A stretch of 64,000 nt of DNA, taken from Astropecten irregularis. Its lineage: Eukaryota > Echinodermata > Asteroidea > Paxillosida > Astropectinidae. Below are positions 47,201 to 62,200 of this stretch, one piece after another. Both the position numbers and the translations under genes were made by a program. Below the pieces are notes generated by a model. That model saw only the letters and a program-made list of their open reading frames with translations, was not told the DNA's origin and made no database searches. How positions within the stretch are numbered: the stretch's first letter is position 1; every line of letters starts with the position of its first letter. The stretch covers positions 7,176,499-7,240,498 of the forward strand of contig OZ020250.1 of assembly GCA_963971285.1 (NCBI GenBank). Direction: 5' to 3'.

Positions 47201-50200
47201 AGGCGCGAGTCGCGCAAGCTGCTTTAAATGTCATTTTCTAAGTTGCGTGAGCTAATGCTGGACTTGTTTCCAGATTCAAAGCAAACTGATGATGAGGGCC
47301 CTCCATACGAACAAGAAGCTGTCACTGCATATAAGGCTACCGCTAAGGTTGATGATGGTACCATTATGTCTGCGCTGGTTGAAAGCCAGAAGCAGCTAAC
47401 CGAGTCGGTCAAATGTTTGGTCACCCAACATGCCGAAATGTGCTCAAAGTTAACTAGCATGTCACAGAGCATGGATAGTTTCATTGCAGATCAGCGCATG
47501 CGCAGATAAAGGAGCAAGATGAAATGCTCTTTCTGTAACAAATCAGGGCACTTGGTAGAAACATGTTTCAAACGAAAGAGACTAGAAGGTCACAAGCCTG
47601 GGGCAAACCCAGCGGATGGCACTAAACCATCAAGTTCGGGAAATGCATAACCTCCGCCATAAAGGGCGATGTGACGGGGGTGGGTGTTTGTTATTGCCCA
47701 GTGTCCAGACAACGTCTCAGGGAAGTCCTCCCTGCAGTGAGATTCGCCGTAAACTTCTTTCCAAATCCCCCAGTGTGAATATTGTAGTAAACGGCATCCC
47801 TACTAAAGGCTTACTGGATACTGGGGCAGAAACCTCATTGATAAGTGCAAGCTTTTATCGGGGGAATATCGCCAGCACTATTGACCGGATCCAACCGGTA
47901 GGCAAGGTAATCAGATTGGTTCGGGCCAATGACCTTGAAGTCCCCGTGCAGGGCTATCTGGATGCTACCCTGGAGGTTTTTGGTCAGAGCTTTGGCGCTA
48001 GTTTCCTAGTTTCTAAGGAGAACTCGGCATCTAACAGCCATGCAACCACCAAGCCTTACCCAGTGATTTTGGGTTGCAACATATTGCGTCAAATTGCCCG
48101 AAAAGTCAGGACAATTGGCTCCATCGAACCTGATCCTCATTGGGAGTTTGCCCTCCACTGGTTAAATCTTCACAGCGAAAGTGGTAGGACCCCCATATGT
48201 CCTAGTGTCACCCCTTTGGAGGTGTTCACTCAGAGTCGTAATTGGTCATTCCCCAGAATATGGTATGCCGTGTACATTGTGAGGTAGCCGAGGTTCCAAG
48301 CCTAACAGGAGACACAGAGTTCCTTCTACAGGCAGTCCCTTTATGTATGTCTAAGACTGGCAGTCTGGGTGAGGTAGAGTCAGGCTCTGATCATAGATCG
48401 TCAGTTCCGTGTCAAATACTGGAGGGCATCAGTGAGGTAAACGGTGTTCATATTAGTTTATACATAGCAAATGCTAGTTGTGAACCCTTAATTATTCCTC
48501 TGGGTAATCAAGTTGCAGCGCTGTCTGCTGTTGTTCCAAAAGAACACGTCTTTCTTGAGCAAAATGAGGGGGGTTTGATGTTTCTGTGCACCGTATCGTA
48601 GCCATTGAGGCTATTGATGATACTGAGCCTGGTGGTATTGACAAGGAATCTGGCGACGCCCTTGACTCCCATGAGGATATGCATGGTTTGGATGCAGAGC
48701 GAGAGTCCTACACGTTCCAAGACGGGACAGTTATATTGCTGCCTCCTGGCTTGACACTCAAACACCTTAATGGTGAGGATGCCGTTAAGGCAGCTGACTT
48801 GGTGAAAAAGCACTTAGATGTCTTTTCTAATGGTCCATATGATTTGGGCTATTGTGACCTTATCCCACAACAGATTCGTTAAAGCGATGACACGCCGGTG
48901 AACCTCCCCTACAGGAGAGTTATTCCTACTCAGATAGATGAGGTCAAACAGCTTGTTCAGGACCTCCTAGACCGTGGTGTAATCCGTCGCTCCACAAGCC
49001 CCTATGCTAGTCCCGCGGTGCTTGTGCGTAAGAAAAACGGGACGCTCAGACTGTGTATCGAGATGCCTGAACGCGAAGACAACCAAGGACGCTAGAAGCG
49101 CTGGGTGGATCGAAATTGTTTTCCTCATAAGACATGACCCATGACTATTTTCAGGTGGCACTCCACAGCAACTCTATCGAGAAGATAGCCTTTCGAGTAC
49201 CTTTGGGGCTTTACGAGTTCCTTAGACTTCCCCAGGGCTAATAGCCCAAGCACGTTTCAGAGATTGATGGAACTGATTTTCGGGGACCTGAACTTCTCAG
49301 AGCCCTCTGTGACGCACTTGGGACACGTTGTTAACAGTGAGGGAGTGGCAGTTGACCCAAACAAGACAGAGCGCGTGCGCACCTGGCCAACTTCTGTAAA
49401 CGTTGGTCAACTGCGATCCTTTTTGGGATTAGCGTCCTATTATAGGCGCTTTGTGAGTGACTTCGCGAAAATTGCAGCACTTCCCCATGCCATCACCGCC
49501 AAAGCACAATCAGAAGCAGGGAAGGCGGATGGTCCTTTCGGGTGGAAGATCCAACAAGTGTGCGAACGCCCTGAGCAGGCGTCCCCAGAATGAGTCCCCA
49601 CCTGAGACCGATGATTGTTGTCAGATCGAGGCGGATGCTGCTCGGAACTGTCTTCTGAATCCATGTGTGAGGCATCTGTTGATAACCAACAAGGCTCTGG
49701 GCCTGCTGTGTTCCCATCATTTTCATTTGCTACATTAGGGAAATTCCTGAAAGAAGACAAAGCACTGAAGGTCATCTGGAGGTGCTGGTAGCAGCGTTGG
49801 ACACCGGGTCAGCCTATTCCGTGGGCTGAGTCACATTCATCAGAAGTGCGAGGGTGGTTGAAGGAGTGGCTACGGATCGTTGAGCGTAATGGTGTACTGT
49901 ATAGGTCAGTCTCGGATCCGGGTACCGTCCCTCAGCTCCTTGTTCCCAAAAGGCTTCGCAAGTTGATCATCGAAGCAGCTCATGACCAGTGGGGTCATGA
50001 GTACAAATTATACGGCTGTTTTATGCCTAAGGCTGTTTTGTGTGGGATTCGGAACTTGAGAATGCAGTCGAATCGAATAACATGTCAGGGTTTTGGAATT
50101 ACATCGAAATCGGAAACATGTTCGATTTTTGAAAATAAAAACCCATCGGATTCGGAAAAACATCCGAAACTTGAATATGTTCGGTTGTAAACTTGATTAG

Positions 50201-53200
50201 ATTTGTTATAAATGCACCCGAGTCTTAAAAAAATATGTTAGATTTGTCAAAACATTAGGTTAAAAAAAAACTAATGTGTTAGCTTCTGAAAAATACATCC
50301 GATTCCAAGTAATGTGTTCCAATCGTTTTGATAAGATTTCTCCTTCGTATCCCAACCCCTAAATAACTAACTCCCAAACTCCCAATCTAACTCATGTAAC
50401 TCCACAGTGAGACAAAAGCTGATACGATTGATGGTATGATACATGATTGGCAAAGGTCCAGAACAGCACTCAAACTTTGTCTGTTCACAATAATAATTTA
50501 CATGAAATAATAAACGTTTGAAAAATTTTGCTCAATCGGACATCCGAGTCACGAGAAAATAGCGAAAACCCGACTAAACCTTTCTTATAAAACAAACAGA
50601 ATGGTTTTGATTTAAACCTGATATCGAAACTGCTTTCAGTCTTTGTTTATGGATAAACACACCATTTTAGCCGGAAATAACGGTATGTTTCTACCAGCAC
50701 TATCTTCAATGTTCACTATCTTCAAAATTAAAAGGAAATCTGTATACATTTCTGTTTCGGTACGTTACTAATCCTGTACTGTACCTTTAAAGCGAAAATC
50801 GCGGGACTGTAGACTATTGTCTCAAAGGGGTATGTTTAGGCATATGTTTAGTTGATTGCTTTGTTGGTTATTTATTTCTTGTTGTACTTGTACTTGTACT
50901 TGTACTTATTTGCTTGAAGCTTGATCTAGTCGTGAGCTTTCTCATGATTAACATTCGCGTGGTGTTTACCCTGCATGGTTGTGACTGAAGGAAGCTGTGG
51001 AAATAAAGTGGAAATAAAAAAGACAACAAAATGGTTCATTCTGACCTATACATGTATAACTAGCCATAAACAGCCCACTAAAAATCACGTGCAGCTTAAT
51101 ACAATACACACTCGCGCCGTTTCCAGCGGATTTAATACGGTTGGTGCCATAATATTGGCAATTTTTTCTATATGATATCATATTTTATTTATTATGATTG
51201 CTTCATTGGTCAGGTTTCCGGCAGTTACTGCGTTGCGGAGAAATCCTTGACATATCAATAGGCTAATAATTATAGATTGACAGGCATTTGGCTGCGTGGG
51301 TTGATATTAAAAGCAACCCCATTCACTGTGTGGTTTATGGTAGTTCTATTGTCTCACATTTAGATGGTTGAGAATTATATCCAATGCTGTACAGCATCTT
51401 TGGAGAGGGGTTCTCTTGGGGAGGTAAATAATTTCATATACAGATTGAAATGACCACGTTTTAACGTTTTATTTCTTAAAATAGCCATCCAGAACCACAC
51501 TCGAACCTTTAAAACGTTATTTTTTTCTGTCTTCTGACGATTGGGATATTCCAATTGAAAACCATGGACGCGTGTGGTCTGGTTCCCTGCCCAAAGATCC
51601 CTTGAAGACTCTTATTAAATATATAAGGTCAGGTATAGGCTGGGATGAAAAATAAAACATGACACAGCTGTCATGTTTGCGACTGCGAGGAATCTAGGTT
51701 TAGAGCCTGGCGAGTTTCCATGTTAGAATTCAGTTTTGCACTCTTGTAATTACATGCAATTTTATCTGGGCAATGTGAGAGTTCGGAAAAAGTCGACAGT
51801 CAACGTAACTATCCGAAGTTGGACGAAAAAGAGTTCGTAATGTTTCGGATAAATCCGTAAAAAGTAAAAAAATAAAAAATAAAAAAAAAAAAATAAATAA
51901 TCTGTATTGGTCACTTGACCCTCCTTTTTGAATTTAGCCGATACTGGACCCTACCATTGACAATAAATTGACGGACAATATTCGGAGATTCTTGGTCTGG
52001 GAACCAGACTAGGACATGCGCAGGATGTTTTGTCTGCGCGTATTTGTTTGATTGTTTGTGAAATGTTCGATTTAAATCGTTTGAATGGTTTTGTGTCATT
52101 GCATCCTTTGCTCTGGTCTGCTGTCTGTGTTTAATTCCTCTACAATGTTCCGCCTAAAGCCTCTTTCACACCGGGCCTAACGTACAGTTGCGTAGCGTTG
52201 CATAGGGACTTCGCTGCCCTACGCTACTCCTACGCTGTTTCTACGCTCGTCTACTTAACAATACACCGAGTAAGAAGACGGAATACACGACATGTACGCA
52301 AAAATGTAACATGTTTAATTTCTTTCCGTAGTCTTCGCGTAGAGCACTGGGCAGTGGAAGTACGCAGTTTATACGCAAGTCTACGCTACACTACGCTACC
52401 GTGCGTCATGCCGGCGAATAAATACGCTTCCCTAAGTCTGATATTCCCAATACTACACGCCTGTACGCCGATCATATTATTCTGGTAGGTACGCGGTGCC
52501 ATTGCACTGGGTACGCAACCATACGCCGTCACACTACGCACATCTACGCAGGTTCACCTTGAAAACGCAGCCTTATATCGGCGTACACGATACGCAACAC
52601 TACAAAACTCTACGTAGGGCCGGTGTCAAAGGGGCTTAACTCTTACTTTCCTGACGTCTTGCCAAGTTAATGTTGGTTTGAATTGCTTGAAAGCTTTTTA
52701 TTTTTTTATTTGTTTCTTATCTTTTATCAGGGTAACCTGTTCACATATAATGTGGTCTCCCACAGGGCCCTGAGATACAAACAATCAAACAATAAAATAA
52801 CATTAAAACTATAATTGTAAAAAGAACACAATCGCTAAAAATAATACGTTCAAGTTTAAATTAACATTAAAATACGAATTACTAATAAAATTGCGTTACA
52901 TATAAAGAATGATTTAAACAAACAAAATAATAAAATAAAATGTAAAAAAATCCAGAGAAAACAAAAGTAGAAAGTGTTAATAATTACAGTAAAACTTCAA
53001 TGAGCGGAGTTTAAATTTAAAAGAAAAAACAATTAAGAATTTAAAATATCATACTTAACCAAGGATTTAAATGAGGCAATGGAGGGGGCTGATCTAGTCT
53101 TAACATTTAAATTGTTCCATACCATGACCCCAGCAACAAGTGGACAATGTTTTAAGCAATCAGTTTTGAACTGAAGGACAACAAGTCTATCTTCAGTAGT

Positions 53201-56200
53201 CTGTCTAGTAGAATAAAGGTATATGCATGATTGCACAATGCATGATTGGTAAAGGTCATGAAACATCACTCACACTTTTTCTGATCAAACATGTACATGA
53301 CATGATAAACCTGTGAACATTTAGGCTCAATCGGACATATGAGTCTCGAGTAAATAGCAAAAACCCGTCTCAATTTTTCTTGAAGAATGAAGTAAAGAAT
53401 GGTTTTGATCTGATCTCGAGATCAAAACTCAGTCGTTTCTTTTTTGGGTTGCCCATTATAAAGGAACCAAGTTCAATATGCAATTAATTTTTATGGAGCC
53501 ATGGTGTCAGAGTGAATGCCTCTTTGCTATTCATTGGTTGAGAAATATGTAATTCATCATTATAGCTTCGGTGGTCTGATTTCTACCTGTACCTGTCTCA
53601 GAGATGAAGTAGTTGTTGCTACGAAAGCTCATGCTCTTTTTAAACTCTAGTAAGTGAATATAATGCTACTTGTATTTTTGTATTTTATATGTTATCTGAC
53701 TGACAAGGCTACCCACCATTATTTTCTGTCTCAGATAGAGGTCCTCGAAATACAAATACATTATTTATAAATAGGTTATTTTTTACTCAGTTAACAACAC
53801 ATGGACAGGTATATGAAATCGTGTCGCAATCTGATTTATTTCCAAGGTCGAAGAAACTACATTATCTTCAAGTGGAACTACAATTCAGGGGAAATAAATC
53901 GCGTCATTTCGTCGCCAACACCACGAACTGACACCCAACTTACAAGAACATGTATCTATATTTATTTTGAGATACACCGTATAGCGGTTTGAATTTCACG
54001 ACTTTGTAAAACCTTTTAAAACCTTTTTTTTTTTAAATAAATTTTAAATATTACGACCCATTTTGCTTCCCTCTAAAAAATATATGTCATTCTTGTAGTC
54101 GACATATTTTCTTTTGGTCGCATAGTCATGAACGCTTTACAATGGGCGACTTTTGAGAACCGGTCTTCAAGTCAACAGCGCACGCGCACGCGCACGCACA
54201 ACAGCGCAGGCGCAAAACAACGCGCGCATGCTTACAATTGCGTGCGCGTGCGCTGTTGACTTGAAGACCGGTTCTCAAAAGTCTTCCATTGACCTGATGA
54301 CATGAGGTAGATATTATTTTATTCAAGCAGTGGCAGGCAGATTTACTGTACATGAAGAATCATTTTGTAGTATTGTAGTAGAGTTGGTAAAGCTGGTGGT
54401 ATTGGTGTATTGGTGGTTCACTGCAAAATAAATAACAAAACATTACACACAATAATACGGGCGATTCACAGAAGTGCGCCACCATGAGTTTAATTTTGTC
54501 GACAAACTGCGCATGTGGAATGATGCACAGTAATGTCTACATATTGGCCAACCCATGGTGGCGTTCTATTGTAAAACGCCCGTATTTAACAATTACCAAA
54601 ACACAATAAATTATTGAGATGTGAAAATTAAATAAATGTATGCACGAGCATTTATATTTCGCAAATCCCCATGTAGCAATATAATAAACTTGAATTTGCC
54701 GATCACCAAATCAATGAAACTTCACAAAAAATAAACCCCAAATATCCCGAAGTTCTCATCTTACATTGATCTATAAACATACCGATTGTGTCGGAACTTA
54801 CATGATTAAAATTTGGACATATGACCTTGTTAATTTTGACATTGATTTAGGGGAAATCACATTGGATCTGTTTACGGATCAATGGAATCATGAGGAATGT
54901 CAACTTTGACCTAAAGTTTCTATGTCTACAGAAGGCGCCCTAATATATTACTGGAAGAACCTGTTGATTGGAATCACTTTGAGGGACGAGTACAAGCATC
55001 AATGGTTCGATTCCCACTCTAGTCAACTTTTCTTTGTTCACTTTTTAATCATTGTACTTTCAACAAGATACATGCGATGCACAAAAGTGCCCCTCCTAGA
55101 ATTTGCAACACATTGGCCAATCACAATGCGCAGAATTTGTCGATCAAAATGGGCATCGAATTTAACAAAAAGTGAAAAGTATATAGTTCCTTCGAAATAA
55201 TTACCTACTGCGTTCCCACGAGATAGTAACATATTTTTTGGGGAAATGTAAACTTTTTGATGGATGAGGGAACGAAATGATTTCATAGGAACAAAATATT
55301 ATTTCCTTGGGGAAAAAAAATAAATATTTTTCCGATCCTCGACTTTTGTTTGCCAATCCCCTTATTTGGGTTCCGTAATTGTTCTATTTTCCAGCTTGCC
55401 AGGATATATTTACGGGAGCCTTCGGAAACCCCGCTAAGCCAGGAGTGTGTTACGCCAGTGACAGCTACGAGACACGCAACTTTGAAGGTGCCCTGAGTTT
55501 CTGCCGGTCTCTCCCCAATGGTTCCTGGTCTGTGGCTGACATCGAGGACGCCGACGAAAATCTGTTTCTTGAAGTGTGGAACAAAGACAATTTCACGTTT
55601 GTTCACGTTCTTAGAAAAATAAATATTTAAAACAGACAGTTACCTCTGGCTATAAAAAACAGTAAACCAATTGAATTGTGCCAACCTTTATGGGCTTTTT
55701 AATACAATCACAGTCATAACAGTAAACAATAAAAACATATCATCATTTTTAAGGCATCATTTAAGCTATACACAAGAATAATTCATTCAAATCGGTTTTT
55801 GCGTTTTTGAGAGACATGGAACAATCGGCTTTGATTTGCTCTAATTATGAAAAAACAATAATGACAGGTAATCTTTTATTATTGACTAGATAGTTGTATA
55901 ATTCATCCATCTCGACCTCAACAGCAATAACAATCGCTACTGGATTGGACAAAATGATCGGGAGGAAGAAGACGTTTTTCAGTATACCTCCAGCGGGCAG
56001 ACTCCGGTGTATCTCAACTGGCTCGACGGGCAGCCTAACGATGACGGCAGTCAGGACTGTGTGGTCATGTCCAAATTGGATCGTGGACAATTTCTGGATT
56101 GGGACTGTAGTGGTTACCACTTCACATTGTGTAAACTCAAACTAGTTGTGTATATCTCACAAGGTTTGTAAGAAAAAAACCTCCCTGGAAACGTTTCCAT

Positions 56201-59200
56201 ATAGGAGTAACTTCAGTGTTAACAGCAATGGACTATCAATGGTGACCGGGTGTCTGTCACTCCGCACATTTCCATTCCGCTGTCAACTACCTCGCCAATT
56301 TTGCCACTTCTCCTGGTACTTACAACCTCGCCCATTTACCACTTCGCCCTCAAATCTTTTTGATATCATCTAAATAGTGGTAAACGGGCGAATTGTTAAT
56401 TGGCGCCATGTAAAATAGGCAAAGTAGGAAATGGGCAGAATGAAAAACATGGCAAAATAACTGTAAAACTGCGAACCTAAAGTTTCTTTTAAATTGCCTG
56501 TATCCAGAACGTACCCATGCCCAGTAAGTCTGTATTCGTTGAACCATGGTAACAAATAGTTAAACAGAACCAGTATAGTTTCAAAAAAAAAAAATCATCT
56601 TTAACATAAACCGAAACATAAGTGTTGATGTTTGGTCAGATGGTGTGTCAAGGTAAACAGATGGCTTAAATAGAGTCAAATTTATTATCATTTAGAATGT
56701 CACAACATCCATGACGAAGCATTCGGTAAGCAGACCCTCAAACCCGGAGTTTGCTACTTGGCGAGTGACGAGAAGGGAGTATTCCTTGATGCTAGGACCT
56801 TCTGTCAGGGACTCGGAGACAACATAGGATGGGATGTCGCTGACATAGAAGATGCGGTGGAGAACCAGCTCATCCAAGATGCAATAGAAGAATTAAAGAA
56901 GATTGGCAAGTTGTAAGTTACTTTGAAAGTTGAATTCGAAATGTCGAGTCACTGACTCCTCTCCGACCCACGTTACAAACATGATGTCACCGAGAATACC
57001 CCACAAAGTCAAGATTAGTATCACAATATATGAATACATGTATGTGTCGTGCATCCTGACTTGGCTTAAAGGCATCGTACAGGATTTGTAAGGTTTAAAA
57101 AAAAAATACGATTGAGTTTGAGACAGAAAATGGACTCAACAATTCGTTAACAGTTCAATCAGTCACCATTTTTTTTCAAAGAAATCAAGATTAAGTGTCT
57201 TTGAAAAAGATCCTAACGATCTTTTTAATCATTTCGAAAGAGTGGTGTAACTGTGAAGGGTTCGGAGGGGGCACATTTATTTCGGCCGTATCTCCGCTAT
57301 CCTGATAAACAAAGCGTAAACAGGTTCATCAAACAATGCCTGTGAGGAAGTTTAAGACCTTCATTTCTGTTAAAGTACCAAATTCAGCCCAAACGCACAT
57401 CTTTGCAAATCCTATATGTTCCCTCTAATTGCATTTAGAATCGACAGTACGACTGCACGGCTAATTTCCAAACTCCTATACACGTAAATAATAACAGTTT
57501 TAATTGTGTTTGCAGGAATGCCAATAAATTCTGGATCGGCCAGAATGACATGAAGACCGAAAATGTTTGGAGATATGCGCACGATAGCTCCAACAAGTGT
57601 AAAAGCACAGTATATCTCAACTGGGCATCAGGCCAGCCTAGCGGGAGCCGTAGACAGAACTGCGTGGTTTTTCATCACGACAAAGACGGGAATTTCGGAG
57701 ACAACAGATGTGACGTCGAGATAAACTTTCTGTGCAAAGTCAAATTCGGTTTGGGTAATAATGAGGCTGTCTGAGCATTTTCCCTGGAATTCTAACGTCT
57801 CACAAGAGGCTCCGTAACATGCTCGCGTGAATTTAAGCAGCAGAAAACACAGACATGCTGGTTAAACAAGCAAAAAAAAAACAATTAATTAATGGGACCT
57901 CTTCACATTATCAGTTTGCGATGGCACGGTATACTGTCCGTAATTATTGAGGTGTCCCGCCCGTCTTTTGTCCGGCAACAAAATAGTTTACCCTCTGTCG
58001 CACTTCAGACTGCAAGGTGTACATCACATGATTAGTAGACGTCCACCCTTGATTATAGAGTACCGTTATACCTAGTTCACACTAACGGCAAAGCGCCGTA
58101 ATATTTGTTTACTATAAAAAAAATCACGATCTCCTAAGTAATGTTACGCTCTGATAAGCTCTGATACGAATTGGTTGCCGCTTTGGGAGGAATTATTTCC
58201 CGACAGTTCCTCACGCTTTGATCCCGCTTTGATCAGGCTTCTTTTACGGTTGAAATCACGCCGTTGGTTTGCACTAGTATTTAATGAGCGTGAATTCACA
58301 AAAAGCGGGCGGAAACACAGCAATGGTGCCTTGTATATCATGCCGCCGGATCGGTGTATACAAACCATGGTTAGGCCAGGCATGTGTTTATACAGATAAC
58401 ATCATTTTCTAAACTCAACATTTATAAAGAAAAAAATGGGGAAAAAAATAAGCAAGAAGAAATATTTTCAAGTTGTCAGCAAATGACCAAACGATTATGA
58501 AATAAGTTTTGATGATTTTTAAAGTTATTATTTGTTTCACAGAAACTGTTTCCTCATGTCCCGATGTCATCGAAGACAGCAATGCGGCGGTCCATGACAG
58601 TAAGCTCCGCGAACCCGAATTGATTTCAATCTTATAAACTACTATCTTGTTTCATGAATATTAATGATTTCGGTCGGGAGATAAAAAATATGCAAATTTG
58701 GCTTGCCCTTCACCGACATAGGTGAGCACTGTATACTCAGTGCTAGTTGAGTGCCCTTGAAAAAAATCATGCGCTGGCTCAAGCACCGAGTATGCAGCGC
58801 TCATCCATGTTGGTGAAGAGCAAGCCTAATTTGCATGTTATCTTGTTTCAGTTATCATGGGTTTATACATGTATACTTATCATAATGGCAATACAGAAGT
58901 TGGCAGATCAAAATATCTATTTCCGTGGTGTTTTGCATAGAATAGCAAGGAAGTTCAGTAAACAGTGGTGGGCAGAGCAACCGAGGAGACATTTTATCTA
59001 CGAGGCAAACCTTGTAATAATTACCCGATTCGTTTAAACTATTTCAGAATGCATGGATGTTTACTCGGATGCCTTCGGAAACCCCGCTAAGCCCGGGGTG
59101 TGCTACGCCAGTGACAGCGACCAGAAGCACAACTTTGAAGGCGCCCTGAGTTTCTGCCGGTCTCTCCCTAATGGCTCCTGGTCGGTGGTTGACATCGAGG

Positions 59201-62200
59201 ACGCCGACGAAAATCTGTTTCTTCAAGTGTGGAACATAGACAACTTTCCGTAAGCTAAGTTTTAAACAGACACGAGAAATTTGAATGGAAATATGAACAA
59301 AGCCACATTAACCTTTTCTTTTCTTGATTCGAAAACCTACCTTGGAGTCAAAAATCTAACATAACCCACATCGCTGAAAATAAATGAACAAACTGTCACC
59401 ATTCAAGTTTCGGTAAAATTTGAGATACTGTCAAAGATATTTCTCATTATGATACACCGTGGAACACCTTTGTATTAACAAACCTCGAAGAAAGAAGTTT
59501 AAATGTGCCCATATCATGTTATTGCTCGCAGTAAGAATAATCATTACTGGATCGGCCTGAATGATCGGGAGCAAGAAGGCGATTACCGGTATACCTCCAG
59601 TGGGCGGTGCCCGGTGTATCTCAACTGGGACACCGGCAGGGACGAACCCGCCGGCACCAGGGAACAGAACTGCATTGTCATTATAAAATGGAGAAGTGGG
59701 GAATTTCATGACGAAGATTGCAGTCACACTCAATTCACACTGTGTAAACTCAAAATGGGTGAGTTTGGTGTTTAATTGAAAATAGCACTGTGGCCTCACA
59801 AGGCACTTTCTTATGGATAAAATAATATAATAACAGTTGGGCTTTAAGATACTATCGTGATCGAAACAAACGGAAAGTACGATGAACTTTTCCATGAAAT
59901 AAACACAATAATCGAAACCTAAACAAAAATGCTCAAATGAATCTTTTCTTGTTGTTTGTTTCGAAATGTTTGCACTTTCAGGCTGTATTTCATTCATCAC
60001 CGGCTGTTGTTTAAAGGTAACATCATACTTTGGTAAGAAACCAAAACAGAAATGTTCACAGATTTACGTATGATTTACAGGGTATGAAGATGGTGATGGT
60101 AGAAACATACCGTTAAAAATTGATAGCCTGAAATGGTGTATTTATCCAAAAATAAGTAAAACAATTAAAATATTTTTTATCTTTTAAAAGATCGAAAATA
60201 AAAGAGAAAAGAAATAATGTGGCGGTTTTCACTGTTTTCTCAAAAGGTGGGCAACGTATGGGACTGACATTTTCAAAGATGGCTGTTACTTTATTTGTCT
60301 TGATATTTTTTCCCATGAATCTGTATTTCTTTGATTACAACCAAAGTATGATGTTACCTGTAAAAAAGGATTGAGACATACGTTTTAATAATAATAATAA
60401 TAACTATAGGTCTCTCGGTAAAAAAACAAATACCCAACGGGGGTTTGCAGTTTTAAGTTATACTTGCTGAAATTGCATGTTTGTTAATTTTCTCCTTCTT
60501 GTGTGGAAACAGACTAAAATTCTTACGTATTGGTTCTGGTTTTGACCGTTGTTCACTGCACAGATCCTGAGCCAACGCAAGATCTCTTGTGTGGATGTGG
60601 CGGTAGTACCTTACAACCTTAAATGACAGGTAACTTCCTTATCCGGACTGACGAAATAAATCATGACAACCCAAAATTTAAATTTTAACTCGCACATTGT
60701 GAAATTATGAACAATGTTCTTCCAAAATAATTGCTTCTTATTATGGATTTGCTCTAAAGGCTGTTCAGACCTTCGTGCAGACGCCTTTGGCCGCGTGGCT
60801 AAACCTGGCATGTGCTATTTCATCACGGACCTGAAGCTTACCTGGGAATCAGCCGTCGAGTATTGCCAGGGGGAAGGTTGGTCTCTGGTCGACGTTGAGG
60901 ACGCCGCGGAGAATGCAATGTTGGCAGCCAGGCACAACGATTTCAAACCGTGAGAAAACAATTACTTGTCTCAAACACCATTTAAGTCCATATCTCGAAA
61001 TATATTGCAAAACGGTAATTCGTACACATGAAAGGAATTCAATGACTCGTTTATAGCAGAGATCTCTATATATAGCTATGAAGTGAGAATAGATTTTGTG
61101 ATTTTGTTTCTGAAAAATCTTGAAGATAAAGGTTCTACTTTCAAATGCTCTCTGCATAGTTGAGGATCACCTACTCTTGTGCTGCAAGGTATTAACATGA
61201 ATACATAAAGACAGAAAGACATAAAGAGAGAAAGAAAGAAAGACACGAAGAAAGAAATGCAATCTCAGAAAATGGAATAAGTCTACGCAGTTTTTTTGTC
61301 AGTTAGTAATGAACCTTTCCCAATTATTATGACATTACAGTTTGAACGACTACTACTGGGTTGGCCAGAACGACAGGAATATTGAAGGAACTTGGAAGTA
61401 TTCGTCCAGTGACACTCCCTCTGGTGCCGAGGTGTTCCTGAACTGGGGACCGAGCCAACCAAACGGCGGAACATCGGAGAACTGCATCGTGATGGATCAG
61501 GGAGGCGAGTGGAGTGACATGAATTGCACCGTTGCTTACTTTGTCACTTGCAAGAAGCGATTAGGTAAGATGATAATCTATGTTTATGATTATGTGCCCT
61601 CATTTTGCGTGTGTGAATATTGACGGTAAGTCAAAAAGAACTTAACGGCGGGATAAGCGATGCTTTTCATAAAACAAAAATAAAAAAAATGCCACTCAAA
61701 AGTTCGGTAAAGCATTATGTTTAATAAGCATTCTCTCATCAAAAATTGATAATTTCTTAGATAAAGTTTGTCTATTTCAATGAAGGTACATGGGCTCATT
61801 GTTAGCTGTCTATTCAATACTTGAACTTGAATCCATGTATACCGCAAATCCATTATTATGATGTGCCAGCTTCATGTGATCTTTAACGTGCTTCCACGTA
61901 ACGTAAACGCAAAGTATGTGGTTTTGACGGAAATGATACCGATTTTGTGGTAATTTGCTACCGGTATATAGTCTGATATCGTTTTGATTTCTAAAAACGC
62001 GAGAAGTATTTTATTGTTCTATTCGATATTTATCCTTCTTTATTTCAGAGCTAAAAAGGACCTCCTCTAACAGTAAGTCCGTACATATTTCTCCTTAATT
62101 TTAAGGCTTAATTTTGTATCGTTTAATGAGAGACTTTTGAGAACCGGTCTTCAAGTCAACAGCGCACGCGCACGCACAACAGTGCATGCGCAACACAACG

